Part shown: one piece after another, positions 49,162 to 56,650 of the stretch
How the letters are laid out: every line of letters begins with the position of its first letter
How positions within the stretch are numbered: position 1 is the first letter of the stretch
Assembly (NCBI GenBank): GCA_900556465.1
Contig: USPK01000003.1
Coordinates: forward strand, 1-57,990
Direction: 5' to 3'
DNA: 57,990 bases
Source of the DNA: an uncultured Prevotella sp.
GTDB lineage: Bacteria > Bacteroidota > Bacteroidia > Bacteroidales > Bacteroidaceae
Translations under genes and position numbers: made by a program
The notes under the pieces: generated by a model
What the model was told of the DNA's origin: nothing
Database searches by the model: none
Seen by the model: only the letters and a program-made list of their open reading frames with translations

Positions 49162-52100
49162 CCGTTTCCTCCGTAGGTTTTTGTTTCTTGCGATTGGAAA
49201 ATATAAAGAGCTCGCCGAGGCGGTTCGTTTTCCGACGCAGCACGAGACCGGCCCCGGTTGTCGTCAGCTCGCCCTCGAGCGGGTCCTGCGTACTGCGGTC
49301 GTAGAAGACCCTGACGTAGCGCGAAGCGCTCTGGTCCAAGCGGTACTCAATGGCGATGTTGTCGATAAAGCTACTGGCCGAGTTCTGCGCGTCCTCACCC
49401 GTGCTCACCTTTCCTCCGATGATGACGCTGATGCGGTTATTCCAGAAGCGCTTGGCAAACTGGAAGGAGTAGTCGGTCGTCTCCGTGCCCTTGCTGCTCG
49501 TACCGCTCTCCATGCCCACCGTAACGTCGATGGTCTTGAGCGCACTGCCGGCGATGTTCTGAATCTCGCTCTGCAGGAAGGCGTTAAGGGCGTTGCTCGC
49601 CTTAAAGCCGCTGCTGCCCATACTCGACATGTCGTCCGTCATGTACATACCCGTCGCGAGCATGGCCACGGCCGTCTTGCTACGCTGTGCCGTCGTCATG
49701 GCCGCCAGCTGGTTCTGGACGCTCAGGTCCTCGGGCGCCTCGATCGTGAACTCGAGCCCCATGTCATTGAGCGGCTTCGAGATGGCCACGCCCACGTCGA
49801 AGGCGACCGTCCGCGACTGCTCGTTTTCCGTCACCGTTGCCTTCACGCGCTCCTTCGCCGCAATGTTCAGCGTCGGATTCATCACGTCGCCCGTGAAACT
49901 TACGTAGCTGCCCGAGACTATATTGAACGTCTTCAGGGGAATCACCGGGAGCGAATACTTCATCTCCCCGCTGTTCGCCGTAAAGCGCCCGGTCAGACGG
50001 AGGTCACCCTGCTGCGTGATGCGCATAGTCAAGTCGCCACCGCCCTCGAGGTCCACGTAGTTTTCCCCGTCCTCGCTCAGATTGCACCTGAAGCGCGCCG
50101 CGTCGCTAATAGAGATGCCGAGCGACATATCGAAGCCGCCCGTCGGAATCGTAGCGGGCTCGTCCACGGCCGTAGTGTCCGCGAAGCTGACGAACTGCAC
50201 CAGGTCGTTCAGACGGTCGTCCACCGTCAGGGGCGAGTCCTTCAAAATGTAAGTCATATCCGTGCGGTCCAACACGTCGAGGTTGCCGCGGATGAAAATA
50301 TTGTCGGCCGTGCCGCGCAACGTCCCGTAGTAGTTCGCATAGACTTTGCCGAACAGCATCGACGAGGCCTTGCGCTTCGTATTAATGATTTCGAAATTCG
50401 TCGCCCGCATCGTCAGGTCGAGGCCTATGCGGCTGAAGTCCGCCATATCGACCGCCCCGTTCAGCACCAGCGGGTTGTCCGCCTGCTGCTGGGAATAGAG
50501 GCCGTAGTCCTGGAACTGCAGCCGGCTCCCCTCCATGCGTATGGGCTGTTCGTCCATCCGGAAGTCGAATCCGTAGACGTCCGAGTACAGATGCGCCGTG
50601 TCGAAGGCCAGGCTGCCGTCCAGCACCGGCGCGTCCACTCCGCCCGTCACGTTCAGCTCGCCGCGTGCCGTCCCGGACATGGCGATGTCCGTCCCCGACA
50701 GGAATCCGTTGGCCAGCTTCAGGGGGAAGCCGCTCAACCGCACGGTGCCGTCGAAGCTGCCGCCGTCGCGGTCCACGTAGGCCCCTTCGCATTCCAACAC
50801 TTGCTCGTCTTCTGCCGTCACGAATGCCGAAACGTGGTGCTCGCCCCCTTGCTGTGGCATGTACATGGCTTCTAGGCCTATCTTGCCCAGGGGGATGTCC
50901 TCGTAGCTCAAGTCCTCGGCCGTGAACATCGCGACCGCCGAAAGCGAGGACGGCGCGGCCGTCACGTGCAAGTCGCCGCTCAGCATGCCGCCCAGGCGCG
51001 GCAGATAGGGCAACACTTCCGAGAGCTCCCGGAGGTTCACCTGGTTCAGGCTCACCGTCAGGTCGTTGGCCGAGTCCACGGGTTCGCCGAAAATGTGCAA
51101 GCCCGTGCCGTCGTCGGCCAGCAGTTGCACGTTGGCCCGAATACTCTTGTCGCGGCCCAGATAGACGAAGTTGCTGTCGTTCACGGTGAACGTGCGATAG
51201 GCAATAATGGGGTGCTGCGGGAACACCGACACGTTGATGCCGCCCTTGGCCAGGTCGGCCCGGACGCCGACGTCGATGCCCTTGCGCCCCTCCTGGTCGG
51301 TGTAGACCAACTGCGCGCCGACGCCCGAACCGAGGAAGAAAGACGCAATCTTGGCCTTGAACTTATGGGGATTATCCTTGCGGTAATTGTGAATATAGCC
51401 GTCCATCTTCAGGCCTGTGGAATCCTGGTACAGCAATACGTGGACCGTGTCGAGCATCAGTCCGCTCTTCTCGAATGTGCCGAAGCGCATCAGCCCGCCT
51501 ATGCCGTAGCGCGGGTCCGTCTTGAGGCGCAGGCGCAGATGGCTATAAGCGATGCCCTGCATCTGGAGCATGCGTCCCAGGGGGTTATCGCGTCCGGCGT
51601 CGAGGGTGAAGTCGATGCGCGGCACTACGTTCTTCAGTTCCTGCTGGTCAATGCGTTTCTCCTCCATCTGGCGGTGCATCGTCTCGGTAAATTTCCCCAC
51701 CTGCGCCATGAGGCCCGCCACGTCGCCGCTCGTACCGACGGACAGCTGCAAGTCGCCCGCCGTCGTCTCGAGCCAGGTTGTGTCCGGCGCGGCACTGAGG
51801 GCGAACGTCAGGTCCTTGGCCATGAGGCTGCGCGCCGGGGTCTGGAAACGCAGGTGGCGGAGTCCGCCGTCGGCCCTGTACGTGGAAAAGTCGCGGGCCG
51901 CCTGGAAGGCGATGTCCACGTCGCCCCCCACCGAGAGCGTGTCTTCCAGTACGCCGAGACGCCGCAGGTCGACCGACGTCAACGCGGCCTGCAGGCGCGC
52001 GTCCAGTTGCCGGCCGATGATGGCCTCCACTTGCAGGTCGCCCTCCAGCACGTCGTTGGCCGAGGCCAGTCGCGCGTTCATCCGGCCCTGGTCCAGGTCC

Positions 52101-53830
52101 GCCTCCAGCTTCACGCCGCCCAAGCGCCAACCGTCGTAGGTCAGGCTGTCCACGGCCGCCTGGGCCCGCAGCCGCGTCGCGGCGGACATGGGGTCGAAGC
52201 CGTGGCCCGAAGCCCTGAGCGAGCCGCTGAAGTCGCCGAGCGACAGGCCCGGAAGAAAGTCCCCCAGGGGAAAGCGCGTAGCGCGAAGGTCGGCGCGATA
52301 GTCGTTCCGTTTCAGGTCAATGCCGCCCTTCAGCGCCAGCCGGCCGCCGGCGGCACGGAGCGTCAGGTCTGCGCCATAGCGCGTACCCTCCATCGTCGCC
52401 GAACCGGTCAGCGTCAGCGGACAAGGCAGGCGGAAAGCGCCGCGCGCATCGGCCGGCAGAAAGTCCTTGACGAAGTCCAGTTGGCGTCCCTGCAACTCGA
52501 AACGGGCCGTCAGCGTGCGGTCGTCGGCCAGCAGGCGCCGGCCGTCGGCACTACCCGTCAGCCGCAGGGCGTCCGTCAGCCCCGCTTCGATGCCGTTCAC
52601 GCTCAGCCGGTCCACGTTGCCCACGGCCGTCAGCCTTAGGCGCAGGTCCCGCTCCGGCCAGGCCCGCAGCAGCGTGTCGCTCACCATGCCGCGGCCCAGT
52701 GTGCGCACGTCGGCCGCGCCCAGCGTGGCGTCCAGGCGGGCAAAGAGGCGGCCGCCGCCCCCCGTCTCCAGGGCGCTCCAGTCCGTCTCCACCGTCGCTT
52801 CCAGCCGGGAAGCCGGCAGCGTCAGTTGCCAGTCGCGCAGGGCGATACCGGCCGAGTCCAGATAGACCGGGCCGCTCAGGTTGCGCACCTCAATGCCGCT
52901 ACGGTCGCGCAGGGCCAGCCGCGTCAGGCCGGCGCGCAGCGTCCCCGCCGCGTCGTAGTGGAGCGTGTCCACCTGGAGGCTGACGCCCGTCAGGGAGAGG
53001 AAGTTCGGGTCCAGCCCGGCCGAAGCGGGACGAAAACCGTCCCAGAGCAGGCTGTCCGAATGGGCAAAGGCCGCATTGCCGCCCGCCGCAGGCTTCGCGC
53101 CGGTCCGCGTGGCGTAAGTCAGTTCGCTGCGGCGCACCAGGAAACGGCGCAGGGCATAGTCCCCTCGCCCCGTGTCGAAGCGCCCGTCGGTCAGCTCGGC
53201 GTGGGCAAGGTTCGCCCCCAGGCGCATAGAGTCGCCGGGCAGCGAAAGACAGGCCCACGTGTCCTCCACCGTCACCCGTCGGGCTTCGATAGTCCACGGC
53301 GATGCGGTCGAGGTGGTGTCCTCGCGTGCCGTATCGCTCAGCGCCACGAAGAGGCGGGCCCCGCGCAGCGTGGCATGGTCCACCACGACGCGGCCCCGGC
53401 CCCACTCCACGCCGTGCGACGCCACGTCGAGATAGGCTATGTGTCCCCGCAGATAGGTATTTGAAATCCAGTCGCGGCTATCGACCACCGCGCCGTAAAG
53501 ACTGAAACCGTCGATGTCCGCACGGCCCTGGAACAGCGGCCACAGGCGCACCTTGAGCCGCAAGGCGTCGGCCGCCACGAGCGTGTCGCCCGCCTCGCAG
53601 ACGCTCAGGCGGTGGACCGCCAGGTCGAGCGGAAAGGCCAGGCGCACCTGTTCCACCTTCACCGTCATGCCGGTCGAGGCCGAAAGGCGCTGGGCCACCT
53701 TGTGGACCACCAGGTCCTGCACGGGCGGCAAGTATATCAGGATGGCCAGCAAGAGGAACAACACAACGGGCGACGCGAGCACGATGCCCGTCCACTTGAG
53801 CCACCTTCTGCTTCGGTTCTTTTTCTTCAT
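49151..53830 (-). CDS. tamB: TamB-like translocation/assembly module protein (DUF490)
   Basis: A 1559-residue envelope-spanning protein. One N-terminal membrane anchor (about 12-32, GIVLASPVVLFLLLAILIYL) precedes a very long run of beta-strand repeats of the AsmA/TamB kind (for example LALHRLSVCEAGDTLVAAD and LDGSLAFDTAHLYS). The C-terminal DUF490 domain is about 1150-1530 (NPTLNIAAKERVKATVTENE). Such proteins form a hydrophobic groove that carries phospholipid from the inner to the outer membrane. ATG 53830 lies almost on the predicted transcription start, and the only in-frame alternative (53866) would be upstream of the promoter element. Confidence 0.9.
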   Translation of the reverse strand: MKKKNRSRRWLKWTGIVLASPVVLFLLLAILIYLPPVQDLVVHKVAQRLSASTGMTVKVEQVRLAFPLDLAVHRLSVCEAGDTLVAADALRLKVRLWPLFQGRADIDGFSLYGAVVDSRDWISNTYLRGHIAYLDVASHGVEWGRGRVVVDHATLRGARLFVALSDTAREDTTSTASPWTIEARRVTVEDTWACLSLPGDSMRLGANLAHAELTDGRFDTGRGDYALRRFLVRRSELTYATRTGAKPAAGGNAAFAHSDSLLWDGFRPASAGLDPNFLSLTGVSLQVDTLHYDAAGTLRAGLTRLALRDRSGIEVRNLSGPVYLDSAGIALRDWQLTLPASRLEATVETDWSALETGGGGRLFARLDATLGAADVRTLGRGMVSDTLLRAWPERDLRLRLTAVGNVDRLSVNGIEAGLTDALRLTGSADGRRLLADDRTLTARFELQGRQLDFVKDFLPADARGAFRLPCPLTLTGSATMEGTRYGADLTLRAAGGRLALKGGIDLKRNDYRADLRATRFPLGDFLPGLSLGDFSGSLRASGHGFDPMSAATRLRAQAAVDSLTYDGWRLGGVKLEADLDQGRMNARLASANDVLEGDLQVEAIIGRQLDARLQAALTSVDLRRLGVLEDTLSVGGDVDIAFQAARDFSTYRADGGLRHLRFQTPARSLMAKDLTFALSAAPDTTWLETTAGDLQLSVGTSGDVAGLMAQVGKFTETMHRQMEEKRIDQQELKNVVPRIDFTLDAGRDNPLGRMLQMQGIAYSHLRLRLKTDPRYGIGGLMRFGTFEKSGLMLDTVHVLLYQDSTGLKMDGYIHNYRKDNPHKFKAKIASFFLGSGVGAQLVYTDQEGRKGIDVGVRADLAKGGINVSVFPQHPIIAYRTFTVNDSNFVYLGRDKSIRANVQLLADDGTGLHIFGEPVDSANDLTVSLNQVNLRELSEVLPYLPRLGGMLSGDLHVTAAPSSLSAVAMFTAEDLSYEDIPLGKIGLEAMYMPQQGGEHHVSAFVTAEDEQVLECEGAYVDRDGGSFDGTVRLSGFPLKLANGFLSGTDIAMSGTARGELNVTGGVDAPVLDGSLAFDTAHLYSDVYGFDFRMDEQPIRMEGSRLQFQDYGLYSQQQADNPLVLNGAVDMADFSRIGLDLTMRATNFEIINTKRKASSMLFGKVYANYYGTLRGTADNIFIRGNLDVLDRTDMTYILKDSPLTVDDRLNDLVQFVSFADTTAVDEPATIPTGGFDMSLGISISDAARFRCNLSEDGENYVDLEGGGDLTMRITQQGDLRLTGRFTANSGEMKYSLPVIPLKTFNIVSGSYVSFTGDVMNPTLNIAAKERVKATVTENEQSRTVAFDVGVAISKPLNDMGLEFTIEAPEDLSVQNQLAAMTTAQRSKTAVAMLATGMYMTDDMSSMGSSGFKASNALNAFLQSEIQNIAGSALKTIDVTVGMESGTSSKGTETTDYSFQFAKRFWNNRISVIIGGKVSTGEDAQNSASSFIDNIAIEYRLDQSASRYVRVFYDRSTQDPLEGELTTTGAGLVLRRKTNRLGELFIFSNRKKQKPTEETDEK

Positions 53831-53835
53831 TTTTG

Positions 53836-53843
53836 CAAAGATA
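53836..53843 (-). promoter_or_regulatory. TAnnTTTG promoter of tamB
   Basis: Minus strand TATCTTTG, with its last base only 6 nt from the ATG, so the mRNA would have almost no leader. Confidence 0.55.
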
Positions 53844-54019
53844 ACGTAACCATTCCTAAAAGCCAAATATCCGGTAATTTAATCGACGGTTTGCTGATTT
53901 TTAGGCGGAAAATTCCGGACTTTCGTAAACGAGCCGCCCCGCCTTTTCCGCCCGCGCCGGGTGGCGGCGCCCTGCCGGCGACGCAAGGGCCGGCAGGCAC
54001 GCGGCCAGTTTCGCGAAAC

Positions 54020-54078
54020 ACGGGCCTTAGCCCCGTCGCGACGGGCCCTATTCCAGTTTTTACGGGGCTAAGGCCCGT
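54020..54078. repeat. 59-bp modular intergenic repeat, copy G
   Basis: Units at 54020-54036 (ACGGGCCTTAGCCCCGT), 54041-54057 (ACGGGCCCTATTCCAGT) and 54062-54078 (ACGGGGCTAAGGCCCGT), with linkers CGCG and TTTT. It fills much of the gap between the tamB promoter and the symporter stop. Nothing else is seen in 53844-54147. Confidence 0.9.
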
Positions 54079-54147
54079 GCGCACGCCGACCGTCGGCCCG
54101 CCGGCGGCAACGGGAAGAGTGGCGGCGCGGCCACGGCGGCGGCCGCC

Positions 54148-55635
54148 TCAACCGGCCTGCCGGCACAGCGGCTGCCGCCGGCTGATGAGGAACAGTCCGC
54201 CCATCGTGAGCAGGCCGTTGAGCATCAGCAGCTCGTAAACGAACGTGTAGCCCCAAAGGCGGGGGGCGGCGAAGTCCAGCAGGCCGCAGACCACGGGGCT
54301 GGCCAGGGCTACCCACGGCACCAGGCGGTCGGCCGGCTGGCGGTGCGTGGCCAGCCCGAAAGCGTAGAGGCCGAGCAGCGGACCGTAAGTGTAGGCCACC
54401 AGGACGTATATCGTGTTGATGAGGTTCTGATTGTCCGCCGCGCGGAACAGGAAGAGGCAGAGCAGGAAGGCCGCCACGACGCACAGGTGGACGCGGCGGC
54501 GCACCCGCGCGGCGCTCCGGGCCGGGAGTCCCCGGTGCTCCAGGTCGAGCAAGTCGATGCAGCAGCTCGTGGTCAGGGCCGTGAGCGTGGAGTCCGTACT
54601 GGCGAAGGCCGCGGCTACGATGCCGACGGTGAAGGGTATGACGACCAGCGTCCCCAACGTGCCGTCGGCCACGAGCGTCGGGAGCAGGGTGTCGCCGGCC
54701 GCGGGCGGCACGATGCCCCGTGCGGCGCAGAGCGCGTGGAGCAGAACGCCGAGCGAGAGCAACAGGAAGTTGAGCGGCAGGAAACAGATGCCGTAGGCGC
54801 ACATGTTACGCTGCGCCTCGCGGAGCGTACGGCAGGTCAGGTTTTTCTGCATCATGCTTTGGTCCAGGCCAGTCATCACGATGACGACGAATATGCCGCT
54901 CAGAAATTGCCGCCAGAAAGCCTGCGGGCTGCCGGGGTCCCACTCGAAGACCCGGCTCAGCGGACTTTCGGTCACAGTCCGCAGCGCTTCGGCGGGTGTC
55001 TGCCCGAGGTCGGCAACGGTGATGGCCAGCAGGGCGACAAGGGCCAGCAGCAGGCAGGCCGTCTGGAGCACGTCGGTGCGTACCAGGGTGAAGATGCCGC
55101 CGCGCCGCGTGTAGACCCAGATGAGGGCCAGCACCGTCACCGCTACGCCCAGAAACACGAGGGGGCTGCGCGCTGCCGCCGACCCGGGGGTAAAGACGAA
55201 CTGCTGCACGACGAGGCAGGCCAGATAGAGGCGCGCACCGCCCGCGGCCAGCTTGCTGAGCAGGAAGAACAGGGCGCCCGTGCGGTGGGACCGGGGCCCG
55301 AAGCGCGTGGACAGGTAGGTGTAGATGCTCGTCAGGCGCAGGCGGTAGTAGAGAGGGAGCAGGACGAAGGCCACTACGACGTAGCCCAGAAAGAAACCGG
55401 CGCACATTTGCAGGTAAGTCATGCCCGTCGTACCGACCCAGCCGGGGACGGAGACGAAAGAGACGCCGGAAATGCTGGCCCCGATCATGCCGAAACCGAC
55501 CATCCACCAGGGCGAACGCCGACCGGCGCGGAAGAACGTGTCGTTATCGGCGCGGCGCGTGGTCCGGCGGGACACCCACCGGAGCAAGGCGAAGTAGGCC
55601 GCGAGCGTCAGGAGCAAGAGGGACGCAGGGTTCAT
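54148..55635 (-). CDS. Sodium:solute symporter family protein
   Basis: A 495-residue inner-membrane protein with about 13 hydrophobic segments. FFRAGRRSPWWMVGFGMIGASISGVSFVSVPGW is the family start (Na+-site region; only the motif SISGVSFVSVPG is decisive), and the segment GLDQSMMQKNLTCR is characteristic of SSS transporters. Relatives carry sugars, sialic acid, proline or pantothenate, and the substrate cannot be read. No catabolic genes are adjacent. Confidence 0.9.
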   Translation of the reverse strand: MNPASLLLLTLAAYFALLRWVSRRTTRRADNDTFFRAGRRSPWWMVGFGMIGASISGVSFVSVPGWVGTTGMTYLQMCAGFFLGYVVVAFVLLPLYYRLRLTSIYTYLSTRFGPRSHRTGALFFLLSKLAAGGARLYLACLVVQQFVFTPGSAAARSPLVFLGVAVTVLALIWVYTRRGGIFTLVRTDVLQTACLLLALVALLAITVADLGQTPAEALRTVTESPLSRVFEWDPGSPQAFWRQFLSGIFVVIVMTGLDQSMMQKNLTCRTLREAQRNMCAYGICFLPLNFLLLSLGVLLHALCAARGIVPPAAGDTLLPTLVADGTLGTLVVIPFTVGIVAAAFASTDSTLTALTTSCCIDLLDLEHRGLPARSAARVRRRVHLCVVAAFLLCLFLFRAADNQNLINTIYVLVAYTYGPLLGLYAFGLATHRQPADRLVPWVALASPVVCGLLDFAAPRLWGYTFVYELLMLNGLLTMGGLFLISRRQPLCRQAG

Positions 55636-55653
55636 GAATGCAGCGTTTTTAGG

Positions 55654-55661
55654 AATCTGGC
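55654..55661 (-). promoter_or_regulatory. TAnnTTTG promoter of the symporter gene
   Basis: Minus strand TAACTTTG, 19 nt before the ATG. The 160 nt to the next promoter are GC-rich with no visible gene. Confidence 0.65.
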
Positions 55662-55821
55662 TGCAAAGTTACGACTTTTTCCCGCGCCGCCGCGCCCGGC
55701 CCTCCCGTTCCGGCGGCGGAAACGCCCGCGGCCGGGGTGCGCGGCCGGCAGACCGGGCCGCCGCGCCGCCGCATTTATATTTATTATAGGAGTGACCGTC
55801 GCCCTTCTGAAGATTTCTACT

Positions 55822-55829
55822 TATCTTTG
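55822..55829 (+). promoter_or_regulatory. TAnnTTTG promoter of the small outer-membrane-like protein
   Basis: TATCTTTG, 116 nt before the ATG at 55945. Confidence 0.6.
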
Positions 55830-55944
55830 TTGCACGAATACCGCCGCCCGCGCCCGCTCCAGGTCGCGCCGCGCCCGCCACGGGACGCCGCTCACCGGAG
55901 CCTGCGACGGAAAACCAGCGGCGTTGACTTATCCCCTGCACACC

Positions 55945-56586
55945 ATGAGACGCCATTTTCTTTTCCTGTTTCTGCTCCTGGCCGCCCTGCCCTCCCTGAC
56001 GTGGGGACAGGCGGTGAACGATGCGGCCACCGTCTCCGTAGCCGAAGGGCCGGACACGCTGGCGGCCGACACGGTCGCACCGTTTGACGACACGGGCCTG
56101 GCCCTGCCTTTCCTGGACCTCGGAGCCCCGGGGCTCGATGGCTGTGCGCCCTGGACCTATGGGCTGTACGGCCCCACCTGGCGCCTGCACGAGGGATTCA
56201 ACGCGCAGCTGTCGCTGAGCCTGACGGCCGGCTTCGGCAAAGGGGCTCCCGGCGGCGTGGGCTTCGGCCAGAGCGCAGCTTTCGCCTACGCCTTGCCGCT
56301 GAACCGGCGCCTCGACTTCGCGGCCGGCATCTACGCGAGCCACCTCGACTGGGGCGCCTGGCAGGGTACGGAGGCGGGCGTGGCGGCCCTGTTCCGCTAC
56401 CGGCTGACCGACCGCGTGAGCCTCTACGCCTACGGCTCGAAGCGGCTGGCCCCGACCCGGCAACTGCGCTGGGACTTCTTCCCGCTCTACCTCCCCATGC
56501 CGAAGGACCGACTCGGCGCCATGGCGGAATTCAAGATAGGCAACAACGCCATGATTCAGGTCAGCGTAGAGCGCAACAGTTATTAA
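55945..56586 (+). CDS. Exported protein of unknown function, probably a small outer-membrane barrel
   Basis: Not recognised. 213 residues. A clear signal peptide (MRRHFLFLFLLLAALPSLTWGQ, cleavage about residue 21) is followed by a short acidic spacer. Alternating hydrophobic stretches resemble amphipathic beta strands (NAQLSLSLTAGFGKGA, FAYALPLNRRLDFAAGIYA, VSLYAYGSKRLAP). The C-terminus MIQVSVERNSY ends in an aromatic residue, as do outer-membrane barrels. A much longer frame extends upstream across the symporter antisense strand and is discarded because the signal peptide and promoter define the start. The next gene starts 64 nt downstream. Confidence 0.72.
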   Translation: MRRHFLFLFLLLAALPSLTWGQAVNDAATVSVAEGPDTLAADTVAPFDDTGLALPFLDLGAPGLDGCAPWTYGLYGPTWRLHEGFNAQLSLSLTAGFGKGAPGGVGFGQSAAFAYALPLNRRLDFAAGIYASHLDWGAWQGTEAGVAALFRYRLTDRVSLYAYGSKRLAPTRQLRWDFFPLYLPMPKDRLGAMAEFKIGNNAMIQVSVERNSY

Positions 56587-56650
56587 GCATCCCTTATCCG
56601 TCCGCCGCGCGCCCGTCCCCCAAGGCTGGCACGCGGCGGACCTACGCAAC

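Noticed and set aside
49073..52639. Long + strand frames opposite tamB (about 600 and 557 codons)
   Set aside because: Arg/His/Val-rich shadow translations of the TamB gene with no motifs.
54343..55944. N-terminal extension of the small exported protein to 747 codons
   Set aside because: It is antisense to the symporter gene. The signal peptide at 55945 and the promoter at 55822 define the real start.
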